The notes beneath the pieces are model-generated. The model was not told the DNA's origin. It saw only the letters and a list, made by a program, of their open reading frames with translations, and ran no database searches. From assembly GCA_937951955.1 (NCBI GenBank), contig CALGAD010000006.1, positions 1-58,970 of the forward strand: DNA of 58,970 nt. Direction: 5' to 3'. This DNA is from an uncultured Bacillaceae bacterium. Its GTDB lineage: Bacteria > Bacillota > Bacilli > Bacillales > Caldibacillaceae. Both the position numbers and the translations under genes were made by a program. Below, piece by piece: positions 9,521 through 18,437 of the stretch; within the stretch, counting starts at the first letter, position 1, and each line of letters starts with the position of its first letter.

Positions 9521-10089
9521 ATGAGTAAACCCTGGTTTAAGGATGGCGGTATTAGTGCACGGGAACTTCGTTTAAGTAATACCATGTGTTTAGTTTGGGA
9601 CAACATGTGTATTGGACAAGAATGACCATCAATAGCATCACCTTCAATTCGCCTGACTTGAATGCCAATACGGTACGTCTCCTCCGTAACGCTACTGATA
9701 TGGGGAATTTACTAGAACCTTTCTATGGAAATCGAGTTGCTAAAAGGTTCAGCAACTTGATCAGGGATCATTTGGTCATTGCTGCCGAACTTGTCCAGGC
9801 TCTAAAAGCAGGCAAACAAAGAGCAGTAGCAGACTTACGGAGACGCTGGTTTGCCAATGGAGAGGAAATTGTCAACTTTCTCGGTAAGATCAATCCATTT
9901 ATTTCAGAGGAAAATTTTCGAGAATCGTTTTTTGAACATCTTGACCTAACAATACAAGAGGCGGAATTGATTCTTCAGGGAAGTTCCCCTAAGAGTATTG
10001 CAGTATATGAAAAAATTGAAGCAGGAGCCCTGGAAATGGCAGATACCATCACGAAGGCAATTGTAAGACAGTTCCCGCGAAAGTTTTAA
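9521..10089 (+). pseudogene. Conserved helical hypothetical protein, broken by a one-base frameshift
   Basis: The reading frame starts at 9521 with a strong ribosome binding site and runs as MSKPWFKDGG... to NTMCLVW, then hits a stop at 9623. The frame starting LGQHVYWTRM continues directly to 10089. Inserting one G in the GGG run at 9597-9599 would join them into LVWGQHVYWTRM and give a single protein of 189 residues. I recall Bacillus proteins of similar length with a W-EQHVYWTRM-like sequence near the N-terminus, so the join is believable. The protein is all-helical by appearance with no catalytic motif I know; its function is unknown. The break may be a true mutation or a homopolymer sequencing error. 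If intact start sites are required, the downstream frame has no ribosome binding site of its own. Confidence 0.75.
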
Positions 10090-10109
10090 AAAATTCGTTA
10101 AAACGATGA

Positions 10110-10172
10110 AAACAGTGCCTGGCTCCTTTAAATGTGAATCTTTAATAGATTAGGAGCGGGCACTGTTTTTTT
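10110..10172 (+). terminator. Terminator after the broken gene
   Basis: ACAGTGCC-TGGCTCCT pairs imperfectly with AGGAGCGGGCACTGT across a 24-base loop, followed by a run of seven T. It is 21 bases after the stop codon. Confidence 0.75.
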
Positions 10173-10254
10173 ATTAGGTAAAAAAGTTGTTAAGCGGAAA
10201 AGACAATGGTAGAAACGTATTTGTATATTCGGGAAGAGTAATGGAAAAACGTCA

Positions 10255-10734
10255 CTATTTATGGTACGGTTCCCCGCGATTAATTTTTATCGCGCGGTAT
10301 ATTTGCTCAAGTAAAATTAAGCGCATCAATTGATGGGGAAAGGTCATTTTCGAAAACGAAAGGGCAAAATTACTTCGCTTTTGTACATCCTCGCTAATTC
10401 CCAGAGAGCCACCGATAATAAAGATGATTTTACTTTTTCCATAGGTTGCCAATTCATCCATTTTCCGCGCTAAATCGGGAGAACTAAGCATTTTCCCATT
10501 AATTTCAAGAGTAATCACATATGCATCGGGATCGATATGACCTAAGATTCGTGCACCTTCCTTCCGTTTTACCTCTTCCATTTCTGCTTCACTTAAATTT
10601 TCCGGCGCTTTTTCATCAGCGACTTCAATGATTTCCAGTTTAACATAACTACTCAGCCGTTTACGAAATTCTTCAATGCCTTGCTTTAAATATTTTTCTT
10701 TAAGTTTTCCAACAGCGATAATCGAAATCTTCAA
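10255..10734 (-). CDS. rlmH: 23S rRNA (pseudouridine1915-N3)-methyltransferase RlmH
   Basis: RlmH (YydA) methylates N3 of pseudouridine 1915 in helix 69 of 23S rRNA, acting on the assembled 70S ribosome as a SPOUT-family homodimer. The SPOUT knot elements FIIGGSLGIS and LSFSKMTFPHQLMR and the C-terminal INRGEPYHK are complete. I place the start at the TTG at 10734, giving 159 residues and MKISIIAVGKLKEKY, which aligns end to end with the B. subtilis protein; the AGGATG lies 9 bases upstream. A GTG two codons earlier is the alternative. In B. subtilis the gene also lies at the end of the wal-htrA-yyzF block; here an MFS gene and rlmD lie between. Confidence 0.95.
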   Translation of the reverse strand: MKISIIAVGKLKEKYLKQGIEEFRKRLSSYVKLEIIEVADEKAPENLSEAEMEEVKRKEGARILGHIDPDAYVITLEINGKMLSSPDLARKMDELATYGKSKIIFIIGGSLGISEDVQKRSNFALSFSKMTFPHQLMRLILLEQIYRAIKINRGEPYHK

Positions 10735-10837
10735 ATACACTCATCCTTTGCTCATCTACTACCACTCAGTGTAACAAATTTTGCAATACGATAATCAATA
10801 TTTTTTCGGGGTCTCTTTTATTTAAATCGACCATAAT

Positions 10838-10875
10838 AAAAATGGGCTGGACGGAAACCATGCCAGCCCATTTTT
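10838..10875 (-). terminator. Terminator after the MFS gene
   Basis: Perfect 13-bp inverted repeat AAAAATGGGCTGG / CCAGCCCATTTTT with a 12-base loop, ten bases after the MFS stop codon and before rlmH. A and T tracts on both sides would allow use in either direction. Confidence 0.9.
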
Positions 10876-10884
10876 CCAAGACAA

Positions 10885-12141
10885 TCAGACAGTCGCAGAA
10901 GCTTCATCATCTTTTACAAATAAAAGGACGATAAAACCGATGACAAAAAGAATGATTATGCTAAAAATACCGTAAGATGAATGACCCATTAATTGGGTCG
11001 TGGCACCTACTAAAAAGGGCCCCAGTACCGATGCAAATTTACCAAAAATATTGTAAAACCCGAAAAACTCATTCGATTTTTCCTTCGGTACCATTTTAGC
11101 AAAGAAGGAGCGGCTGAGCGCCTGAATGCCACCCTGGGCAGTGGCAACAAGCAAGGCTAAAATCCAAAATTCGAGTAACGTATCGAGAAATAGAGCAAAA
11201 ATACAAACAATGGTATAAATAATAATGCCGACGTAAAGCATCGTTTTCCTACCGAATTTGCCCGCCAGTTTGCCAAAGAGCACGGCAAAGGGAGCGGCAA
11301 CGATCTGGACGACGAGGAGCGCCATTAAAAGTCCAGTGGCATCCAAACCGACATCGGTGCCATATGCCGTCGCCATATTGATGATTGTTCCGACACCGTC
11401 GATATAAAAGAAATAGGCGATTAAAAAGATAAAAATATTCCGGTACTGCCTGATTTCTTTGAACGTTTGCCAGAGGCGTTTGAAACTATTCACAACAATT
11501 CGCGGCTCCCGCTCCACATAGTGGACTTGCCTCACATTTTTGAAAAAGGGAATCGTGAATAGCCCCCACCATAAAGCGGTGATTAAAAAAGCGAATTGGC
11601 TGGCTGCACCAACACTTAAAGGAATTTTACCTGCCTGAGCTAAAAAGATAAGTGCGATCGCTCCTACAAACGGAATGACACTACCGATATAACCGATGGC
11701 ATACCCTTTTGCGGAAACCTCATCGAACCGCTGTTCCTCGGTGACATCGGTTAAAAATGAATTATAAAAAAGGTTCGCACCGCTCGAACCGACGGTGGCG
11801 ATCACATAAAAAATCGCTAGTAAAACCCAGCTAGCTGTTGGCAGGGCTAAAAATGCGGTTCCGAGAACGCCTAATGAGAAGAAGAAACTGAAAAACTTTT
11901 TCTTCATTCCTTTATAGTCGGCAATCGTACCGAGAATCGGACCGAGAAGTGCTAAAATAAAAGTAGCTATGGAAACAGCATACGCATAATAGGCGGTCCC
12001 ATCGGCACTACTCACACCGGCATTCTCCGCCACCGATTTAAAGTAAATCGGGAAAATAGCCGTGGATACGATAATGGAAAATGCCGAGTTGGCTAAATCG
12101 TATAACATCCAGCTTCTTTCAGCCGTTCGATTCTGTTGCAA
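10885..12141 (-). CDS. MFS transporter, UMF1/Atg22-like family
   Basis: A 418-residue polytopic membrane protein with about twelve hydrophobic segments. The opening SWMLYDLANSAFS is the signature of the UMF1 (Atg22-like) branch of the major facilitator superfamily; the loop after the second helix has DYKGMKKK, equivalent to the MFS motif A. Fungal members export amino acids from the vacuole; bacterial members are uncharacterised as far as I know, so the substrate is open. The start is a TTG at 12141 with AAGGGGG upstream; no ATG in frame has a comparable site. It is not obviously linked to its neighbours, rlmH downstream and divergent rlmD upstream. Confidence 0.8.
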   Translation of the reverse strand: MQQNRTAERSWMLYDLANSAFSIIVSTAIFPIYFKSVAENAGVSSADGTAYYAYAVSIATFILALLGPILGTIADYKGMKKKFFSFFFSLGVLGTAFLALPTASWVLLAIFYVIATVGSSGANLFYNSFLTDVTEEQRFDEVSAKGYAIGYIGSVIPFVGAIALIFLAQAGKIPLSVGAASQFAFLITALWWGLFTIPFFKNVRQVHYVEREPRIVVNSFKRLWQTFKEIRQYRNIFIFLIAYFFYIDGVGTIINMATAYGTDVGLDATGLLMALLVVQIVAAPFAVLFGKLAGKFGRKTMLYVGIIIYTIVCIFALFLDTLLEFWILALLVATAQGGIQALSRSFFAKMVPKEKSNEFFGFYNIFGKFASVLGPFLVGATTQLMGHSSYGIFSIIILFVIGFIVLLFVKDDEASATV

Positions 12142-12368
12142 AACATCCGCCCCCTTTTCGATTATTGTTGTTCAATGGGATAAGTTCTTAAATCTATTGT
12201 AGTATGGATTCGTTGAAAAAATAAGATTATTTATGAAAGTTTTACAATATCTTTATCTCTGAAAATACTCTCTCCGATTGATCCTGCGAAATTTTGTAAT
12301 TCCCATTCATTTCGATATAATAGGAACGTATTGTCTTACGATGAACTTCAACGAAAGGAAGGTTTCGA

Positions 12369-13766
12369 ATGGCTACGACAAATAAAGAAACCTTTGTTGC
12401 CGAGATTAAAGATCTGGATAAACGCGGCTCTGGCAGAGCTGTCGTGTGGGTTGATACGGGACAGGTCAATCCGAAAAAATTAAAATTGACGATCCCCCAA
12501 TCCCTGCCTGGGGAAAGGGTTAAAGTAACGGTTCCAAATGCGGAGCGGAGAAAACGGGCGACGGTCTATCCCGATGAAATCCTCTTACGTCATCCCGAAC
12601 GGATCAGACCGTTATGTCCTCATTTTGACCGTTGCGGTGGCTGTGTCTGGCAGCACTGGCAATATGAGGGACAATTAAAACAAAAAACGAGTCATGTGAA
12701 AAAAGCCCTTGCGGAAAATGGGTTTAATCCGGAATTAGTCCAGGATACGATCGGTATGGAGGATCCGTGGAAATACCGGAATAAAATGGAATTTACCTTC
12801 TCCAAAGACGGAGAACTCGGCTTACATGAGCAGGGGAATTTCCGAAAAATTATCCCTTTGGAAACTTGTCTTATAGCCAGTAAAGATATGGTTGAAGCAA
12901 CAATGGAGATTGCGAGATGGGCGAGGGAACATCAACTCAAAGGGTACGATAAAGAGCGTCATGAAGGGTTGTTGCGAAATGTCATGGTGCGGCAATCGAA
13001 AACGACCGGAGAAATGATGCTCGCCATTTTCGCTACCGAGCCACCAGAAGGAGAACTTACAGCAACAATCGACGATTTAATTCAGCGAATAACCGAACGG
13101 CATCCACAAGTAAAAAGTTTACTTTGGTTAGAAAATACGTTATGGGCTGATCGCGCTCAGGCAGAAAATACCCATGTGCTAGCCGGTCGGGATTTCATTT
13201 ACGATGAACTTGCCGGTTATCGATATCGTCTCTGGCACGATACGTTCTTTCAAACGAATCCGACACAAGCGGAAAAGCTTATTGAACTGGCGTTGCAATA
13301 TGGAAAACCGGAGAAAAGTGATACGATGATCGATTTATTCTGCGGTGTCGGTACCTTTTCCCTGCCTTTTGCCACACGGGTGAAAAAGTTATTCGGTGTC
13401 GAGATTGTCGAAACATCCATTCAATCGGCGAAACGAAATGCCTCGGATAATAACGTACCGAATACAGAATTCATTGCAATGGATGCCCGGCGTGGATTCG
13501 ATCTCATTCTGAAAAAAATTGACAAACTCGACTTGTTACTGTTAGATCCCCCTCGTTCCGGGGCGGGAGGAAAAGTGATGCGCCGTATCGGTAGAGCTGC
13601 TCCCGAACGCATCGTATACGTATCGTGTAATCCGATCACTTTTGCCGAGGACATTGCCGAACTGGTCCCCTTTGGCTATCAATTGAAAAAGGTCCAGCCT
13701 GTCGATCTCTTCCCGCAAACGTATCATGTCGAATGTGTTGCTTTATTGGAACGTACAAATCAATAA
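12369..13766 (+). CDS. 23S rRNA (uracil-5)-methyltransferase, RlmD/RlmCD type
   Basis: A 465-residue TrmA/RumA-family enzyme that methylates C5 of uridine in rRNA with S-adenosylmethionine. The N-terminal TRAM domain covers about residues 1-65. The 4Fe-4S ligands are Cys83, Cys89 and Cys92 (C-x5-CGGC), with a fourth in ETCLIAS. The methyltransferase domain has DLFCGVGTFSLPF for SAM binding, LLDPPRSGAGG and the nucleophile in VSCNP. In Bacilli one such enzyme methylates both U747 and U1939, but paralogs exist, so the exact target is not fixed. GAAAGGAAGG precedes the ATG. It is transcribed against the surrounding genes, toward oriC. Confidence 0.9.
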   Translation: MATTNKETFVAEIKDLDKRGSGRAVVWVDTGQVNPKKLKLTIPQSLPGERVKVTVPNAERRKRATVYPDEILLRHPERIRPLCPHFDRCGGCVWQHWQYEGQLKQKTSHVKKALAENGFNPELVQDTIGMEDPWKYRNKMEFTFSKDGELGLHEQGNFRKIIPLETCLIASKDMVEATMEIARWAREHQLKGYDKERHEGLLRNVMVRQSKTTGEMMLAIFATEPPEGELTATIDDLIQRITERHPQVKSLLWLENTLWADRAQAENTHVLAGRDFIYDELAGYRYRLWHDTFFQTNPTQAEKLIELALQYGKPEKSDTMIDLFCGVGTFSLPFATRVKKLFGVEIVETSIQSAKRNASDNNVPNTEFIAMDARRGFDLILKKIDKLDLLLLDPPRSGAGGKVMRRIGRAAPERIVYVSCNPITFAEDIAELVPFGYQLKKVQPVDLFPQTYHVECVALLERTNQ

Positions 13767-13774
13767 AAATAGTG

Positions 13775-13817
13775 ATAGCCCGGCTATGCTTGAACAGCAT
13801 ATTCCGGGCTATTTGTT
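13775..13817 (+). terminator. Hairpin after the rRNA methyltransferase gene
   Basis: ATAGCCCGG pairs with CCGGGCTAT, with an inner ATGCT/AGCAT helix. The tail TTTGTTG is only moderately T-rich. It lies nine bases after the stop codon, just before the DnaA-box cluster. Confidence 0.65.
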
Positions 13818-13853
13818 GAAAAAGTGAATGGAACAATCAATTATTCCGCCCTT

Positions 13854-14050
13854 TTATCCACAAAAAATGGAAAACTTGAGAAAACCATCCCCAATACTTT
13901 AAAGAGTTATCAACGAAAAAGTAGATCATGCACAAGATATATACACTTTATTCACAGGACTTATCCACATATCCACAGATACTATCCACATTTTGTGGGA
14001 GAATGTTCGTTCGACACTACATATATGGCAGTTTTTCCACAATATCCACA
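13854..14050 (+). promoter_or_regulatory. Cluster of seven DnaA boxes, about 34 kb from oriC
   Basis: All in the same orientation. Perfect matches to TTATNCACA: 13854-13862, 13948-13956 (TTATTCACA) and 13961-13969. One mismatch: 13969-13977 (ATATCCACA), 13982-13990 (CTATCCACA), 14033-14041 (TTTTCCACA) and 14042-14050 (ATATCCACA). The cluster sits in the rlmD-yyzF gap and runs over the 3' part of yyzF. Such oriC-proximal clusters titrate DnaA in B. subtilis; to my recollection one of them lies beside yydA (rlmH), which would make this a conserved site. Confidence 0.8.
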
Positions 14051-14164
14051 GGTTGTTGTTAACAATTCACCCTCTTTTAACGGTTGCAAAACAGGCGGTG
14101 TTGCATACGTATTAACGATCTCTTCAAGTGCGTATTCCACATGTTCTTCACAACTGTAAATCAA
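13982..14164 (-). CDS. yyzF: Small CxxH/CxxC protein, YyzF family
   Basis: A 60-residue protein beginning MIYSCEEHVEYALEEIV and carrying CEEH (Cys5, His8) and CGYC, the pair of dyads that names this Bacillus family; a zinc site is likely. Function is not known. The start is a TTG at 14164 with GAGGTG seven bases upstream, a strong site that decides the call. It follows htrA by 78 bases on the same strand, as in B. subtilis, and probably shares its transcript. DnaA boxes overlap its 3' third. Confidence 0.85.
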   Translation of the reverse strand: MIYSCEEHVEYALEEIVNTYATPPVLQPLKEGELLTTTCGYCGKTAIYVVSNEHSPTKCG

Positions 14165-14242
14165 CGCTCACACCTCGACTTTCCACAATCACTTAAAGGA
14201 ACAGGTACGTGCATAACCCCGTTCCTCTTCCCATAATAACCG

Positions 14243-15439
14243 TTATTGTGCCTCAGATAAAGTAATCATCGTATCATAATATGCGCCATTACGAAAATAA
14301 CCGACACGAAGCGTTTCTCCAATTTCTTTTTCTTGATATAAATATTTCCGTAACGCGATGATGTTTTCGATATCTTTCCCGTCCAGCGATACGATAACAT
14401 CCATCTCTTGCAGTCCTCCTTGATCGGCTGGACCACCCGGTTCCACTCCGGATAGTAATACACCGGTTGTCACCATCTCTGGCAGCTGTAATGTGAACTG
14501 GCGATGATAGGCGGAAACGGTATTGAGATCCCTTAAATAAACACCCATAAACGGCCTTTTTACCTCGCCATAGCGCTCTAAATCCTCGATTATCGGAAGC
14601 ACCATATTGATGGGAATGGAAAAACCGATTCCTTCCACTTCTTGCTGGGCAATTTTCATCGAATTAATACCGATAAGCTGTCCCACAATATTGACGAGGG
14701 CACCGCCGCTATTGCCAGGATTAATCGCCGCATCGGTCTGGAGGACTTCGGCATTCCAGTCAATCATCCCATCTTGATCGATATCAACAGGCACCGCCCG
14801 TTCCAGTCCGGAAATGATCCCTTTTGTAACAGAACCAGCATATTCCATTCCTAAAGGATTGCCGATCGCAATAACCGGTTCCCCCAATTTCAATAAATCC
14901 GAATTCCCGATCTCGATCACCGAATCGATTGTCTCGCCCGAAACCGTTAATAGCGCTAAATCTGTCCAAATATCGCCACCTAAAAATTCAGCTTCTAATT
15001 TCGTCCCATCCGGCAGAATCACTTCCAGAATATCGGCTCCTTCAACGACATGGTAGTTCGTAATAATATAAGCCTTATCCCCCTCTTTTTTATAAACTAC
15101 TCCCGAACCTGTCGCAACTTCCCGCGTCTGTTCCCAAATATCGCCACTTTCATAATTGCTGATGCCAACGACAGAATTCCGGGATTTTTCTACAGCTTTT
15201 GTAATATCTGTCTCCACTTCAACGAAGACTTGTTGCGTGTTTTGTATCTCATGCCTGTCAAACCGGGCTGATTCATCAAGCGGATTTTGACGAAATGGAC
15301 CGATACCGATGGCAATTAATAAAAGAATAACGAGGCTTCCTCCTACAATAGCGCCGATGAGTCCTGCAATAAAGTAAGACCCGATTAGATGTTTCCGCTT
15401 TTCATCTTCATTGGCTCTATGCCAGCGATTGTCATTCAT
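14243..15439 (-). CDS. htrC: HtrA-like membrane-anchored serine protease (HtrC/YycK type)
   Basis: A 398-residue S1C protease. A basic cytoplasmic start is followed by one membrane segment (about 21-47), so the protease faces outside. The triad is His130 (NYHVVEGAD), Asp160 (WTDLALL) and Ser244 (GNSGGAL). A single PDZ domain follows at about 300-390. It degrades or refolds damaged envelope and secreted proteins. I take the ATG at 15439 with GGAAAGGG upstream; a GTG nine codons earlier has no ribosome binding site. It is the last large gene of the wal operon, but a terminator at 15513-15540 separates it from walJ, so it may also have its own promoter or depend on read-through. Confidence 0.9.
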   Translation of the reverse strand: MNDNRWHRANEDEKRKHLIGSYFIAGLIGAIVGGSLVILLLIAIGIGPFRQNPLDESARFDRHEIQNTQQVFVEVETDITKAVEKSRNSVVGISNYESGDIWEQTREVATGSGVVYKKEGDKAYIITNYHVVEGADILEVILPDGTKLEAEFLGGDIWTDLALLTVSGETIDSVIEIGNSDLLKLGEPVIAIGNPLGMEYAGSVTKGIISGLERAVPVDIDQDGMIDWNAEVLQTDAAINPGNSGGALVNIVGQLIGINSMKIAQQEVEGIGFSIPINMVLPIIEDLERYGEVKRPFMGVYLRDLNTVSAYHRQFTLQLPEMVTTGVLLSGVEPGGPADQGGLQEMDVIVSLDGKDIENIIALRKYLYQEKEIGETLRVGYFRNGAYYDTMITLSEAQ

Positions 15440-15512
15440 TGGACCAGCCCTTTCCCGTACATTCACGTTTAGCTTGGACGATTATGTCTTTTCTCATTCC
15501 TCCCCGATAATA

Positions 15513-15540
15513 AAAAAACATCCCCTGAGCGGAGATGTTT
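15513..15540 (-). terminator. Terminator between walJ and htrC
   Basis: On the minus strand AAACATCTCC-GCTCA-GGGGATGTTT followed by a run of T, directly after walJ. One pair in the stem is mismatched. Confidence 0.8.
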
Positions 15541-15546
15541 ATTATC

Positions 15547-16341
15547 CTAAATTGCTTTAATTGCCGTTGGAATTTTCGGATCTGTATCATACAGCTCGAA
15601 AGCTTCACCGACAGCAAAACCTTTTTGTTCGAGGATTTGCGTGACGGACATGCGCGCTAATTCTTTCATGTTGTTATCTTTACTCAAGTGCGCCATGAAG
15701 ATTCCTTTCGTTTTATCGCCAATACACTCACTCATCGCAAGCGCCGCATCCTCATTCGAGACGTGTCCGACATCACTCAAAATTCTTCGTTTTACATTCC
15801 AGGGATATTTCCCCATGCGTAGCATTTCCACATCATGATTGCATTCGAAAATAAAATAATCCGCATTTTGGATTTTTCCGATCATGCGACTGGAGACATA
15901 ACCGGTATCTGTGATAATAGCCAGTTTTTTATCCCCTTCGTGGAAGATATAAAACATCGGTTCTGCTGCATCGTGGGAGACACCGTAAGACTCGACATCA
16001 AGACTGCCGAAAGACTTCACCGTCTCCATATCGAAAGTAAACTTCAAATCCGTCGGGATCTCGCCGATTAACGGCGCCATGGCCGCCCACGTTTTCTCAT
16101 TGGCATAAATCGGCAATTTATATTTACGGGCCAGGACACCGACCCCTTTGATATGATCGGAATGTTCGTGGGTTACGAAAATTCCGTCTAAAGATTTCGG
16201 GTCCCGGTCGATTTTTTCGAGACATGCTTCAATTTGTTTACCACTTAAACCAGCATCAACGAGAAAGGAATATGTATCATTTTCTACATAAATCGCATTT
16301 CCCGTGCTTCCACTTGCCAGCACACTAAACTTTAACGACAT
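15547..16341 (-). CDS. walJ: Metallo-beta-lactamase-fold protein WalJ (YycJ/VicX)
   Basis: A 264-residue MBL-fold hydrolase. THEHSDHIKG supplies the metal-binding HxHxDH, and further conserved histidines and aspartates occur in ITDTGYVS and FECNHD. WalJ/YycJ has been reported to act as a 5'-3' exonuclease tied to DNA mismatch repair and to coordinate cell division with replication; this is family knowledge. The ATG at 16341 follows GGAGTG; an earlier in-frame ATG adds eight residues and has no good site. It is 41 bases after walI and belongs to the same operon. Confidence 0.92.
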   Translation of the reverse strand: MSLKFSVLASGSTGNAIYVENDTYSFLVDAGLSGKQIEACLEKIDRDPKSLDGIFVTHEHSDHIKGVGVLARKYKLPIYANEKTWAAMAPLIGEIPTDLKFTFDMETVKSFGSLDVESYGVSHDAAEPMFYIFHEGDKKLAIITDTGYVSSRMIGKIQNADYFIFECNHDVEMLRMGKYPWNVKRRILSDVGHVSNEDAALAMSECIGDKTKGIFMAHLSKDNNMKELARMSVTQILEQKGFAVGEAFELYDTDPKIPTAIKAI

Positions 16342-16381
16342 CTTTTTCACTCCATACTTGAACAATCTAGTAAGCTATCGA

Positions 16382-17164
16382 TCATTTGATAATTTGACTT
16401 TCTTCATTAAATACGTGGCCTTCTACGGCGTTGACATAGAAATCTTCTTTCCCGGCAATGGAAATGCGCCAGGTTGGAGCCAGGATTTGCGATGATTTTA
16501 ACGGCACGAGGGTATAATAACCGAGATCTACATCGGTCACTTCACCCTGGCTTTCTAAAATTCGCTTTTTATAAAGAATGACAACCGCATCATGGGCGGA
16601 TAAAATCGCCTGTTTTTTTATTTCCGAAATATCTTCCAGCATTGTTTGTGTATAAGAGACGATTTCATTCTTATCATTTAAATACAAAACAATTTGTCCG
16701 TCTTTATTATTATAAAATACTTTTCCATCATACTGTTGGTAATATGTGATCGTTCGCTCCACTTCATCATAATACCAATAGCGGTATTTATCCCCGTGAA
16801 CGATGTGATTTTTAACGAACTGGTTCACATCTGGTATTTCCCAATTGGCCCCCAGGGCATAGGGATTGTTCAAGTTCACTTCTAACTTATGCGGTTCAGC
16901 AATGGCGAATTCCCGGTTCGGAATTCTGAAGAAATCATCTTCGGAAAACTGTTTAACATTGGCTTCGATATAAAATTCCTCATCGGGTCCTTCCGGTAAT
17001 TTCGGTAAGATAATTTGATCGGCCGCCATTTGCTCTTCAATCGGAACTTCACTTAAATAATCATACGTGCTCGCATTTGTTTGATCGATGATCTGGATGA
17101 TTAGAAAAATATCGAGAACAAGGAACGAAAGGATAAATATCGTTTTGGCTCTACTCCAATCCAT
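16382..17164 (-). CDS. walI: WalK regulator WalI (YycI)
   Basis: A 260-residue bitopic protein: short cytoplasmic N-terminus, one membrane helix (about 6-27) and a large extracellular YycI domain. In Bacillus WalI and WalH pair through their membrane helices with WalK and hold the kinase back. AAGGAGGCG precedes the ATG at 17164; an in-frame ATG at 17191 lies inside walH and is less likely. The gene overlaps the end of walH by 14 bases, implying translational coupling. Confidence 0.92.
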   Translation of the reverse strand: MDWSRAKTIFILSFLVLDIFLIIQIIDQTNASTYDYLSEVPIEEQMAADQIILPKLPEGPDEEFYIEANVKQFSEDDFFRIPNREFAIAEPHKLEVNLNNPYALGANWEIPDVNQFVKNHIVHGDKYRYWYYDEVERTITYYQQYDGKVFYNNKDGQIVLYLNDKNEIVSYTQTMLEDISEIKKQAILSAHDAVVILYKKRILESQGEVTDVDLGYYTLVPLKSSQILAPTWRISIAGKEDFYVNAVEGHVFNEESQIIK

Positions 17165-18437
17165 TTTTTTCGCCTCCTTGTTCTTCCTCATAAACGAGTT
17201 GCCACTTATCTCCTATTTTAAAATACCATTTCGGCTCAAACTCAAGCATGGCATCATCTTCCTGATAGGTCATTTCGTAGCCGATGGCGACATCGTTCAA
17301 ATCGTCAAAATTAATTTTCTTCATTTCCTGTAAATAGTGAAGCACTTGTTCACCGGAAGGTAATTTTTTTTCATAAGGTTTAATCGGGAAATTCAAAGAA
17401 AAATACGGTCTTTTATAAGAATAGATACCCGAATTACCGATTTCCACGGACAGCTTACTGGAATGATCAACCACCATATAATCATTTAAATACAGTTGGA
17501 AATAAACACCATTATTTTCTATATCGATATTTGAAAATATATATTGATCGGTCCAGCCACCGTGCTGATTGACAAAATTCATCGCCGTTTGAATTAATTG
17601 GCTGGTAGTAATCGTCTGATCCTTCGTAACCGTTGGATTGACAAATTGAAAGGTTTTTCTATCCTCATAAACGTCCAGCAGACTCGTTCCGTTCGTAAAT
17701 GTGTTTTCCGTCTTCGTCACAACGGATGGATCGGGAAAAAGCACTTCAACAAAAGTTTGTATCGGGATTTCCGTTGTGTAATAAGGGAATGTTTCTAACG
17801 TTAAATCCTGTTCATTATTCACAAATAACATGCCGCCATTAGATTGTTGATGAACGAGGTAAGTATGGCTATTTTGTTTAAAATCCTCTAGTTTCTGTAA
17901 AAACTCCGCACGGTTATCATAGCGAACCCTAGATTTGACAGATGTTTTCATATCATTAGTTGCAAAATAAATGACCCCTTCGTTCCCGGATATATTTTCC
18001 GGGAAAATAATCATATATTGAAACAAAATAGCCGGAATGTCATCCTGTTCCACGGTTAAAATCGTTTTGACCAGTTCTAACGGAATCTCTTCGTATTGAA
18101 AAATTAGTACGGTCGGACTATCGTTCCACTGCTGCATAAATTCCGCTGTAGCAATGCTAAAATCATAGAAATTCCATTTTTGAATTTCATCCATGATTAA
18201 TTGAATGGCCATCATATTTTCCGTACCAGCATATTCCGTATCATTTTTTAAAACCATTTTTTTCGGTTGAATCAGTTCTTTAATATCGACTTTTCGTGAG
18301 ATCGTAATTTCCGCGACATATTCTTGATTGTTGATCTGGTCATAGTTTTGCTGGAAAGTCATGATATAGCCGAACAAAAAAATACTCAGGAATACCAGCC
18401 CTGTCAATATGATTGATTTTATTTGTTCCAAATTCAT
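17151..18437 (-). CDS. walH: WalK regulator WalH (YycH)
   Basis: A 428-residue protein with a single N-terminal membrane segment (about 7-27) and an extracellular YycH domain made of repeated small alpha/beta units. It works with WalI to restrain the WalK kinase. The start ATG overlaps the walK stop (TTTTGATG), and AAAGGATG precedes it, so the two genes are translationally coupled. The sequence is poorly conserved, as usual for the family; the call rests on operon position, size and topology as much as on residues. Confidence 0.9.
   Translation of the reverse strand: MNLEQIKSIILTGLVFLSIFLFGYIMTFQQNYDQINNQEYVAEITISRKVDIKELIQPKKMVLKNDTEYAGTENMMAIQLIMDEIQKWNFYDFSIATAEFMQQWNDSPTVLIFQYEEIPLELVKTILTVEQDDIPAILFQYMIIFPENISGNEGVIYFATNDMKTSVKSRVRYDNRAEFLQKLEDFKQNSHTYLVHQQSNGGMLFVNNEQDLTLETFPYYTTEIPIQTFVEVLFPDPSVVTKTENTFTNGTSLLDVYEDRKTFQFVNPTVTKDQTITTSQLIQTAMNFVNQHGGWTDQYIFSNIDIENNGVYFQLYLNDYMVVDHSSKLSVEIGNSGIYSYKRPYFSLNFPIKPYEKKLPSGEQVLHYLQEMKKINFDDLNDVAIGYEMTYQEDDAMLEFEPKWYFKIGDKWQLVYEEEQGGEKNGLE

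Noticed and set aside
13824..14159. Plus-strand frame of 111 codons over the DnaA cluster
   Set aside because: Its sequence is the translation of repeated TATCCACA motifs and the antisense of yyzF, which has a real start and family motifs.
17988..18006. TATTTTCCGGGAAAATA in walH as a Noc site
   Set aside because: Odd-length palindrome with an extra base compared with the NBS; inside coding sequence.
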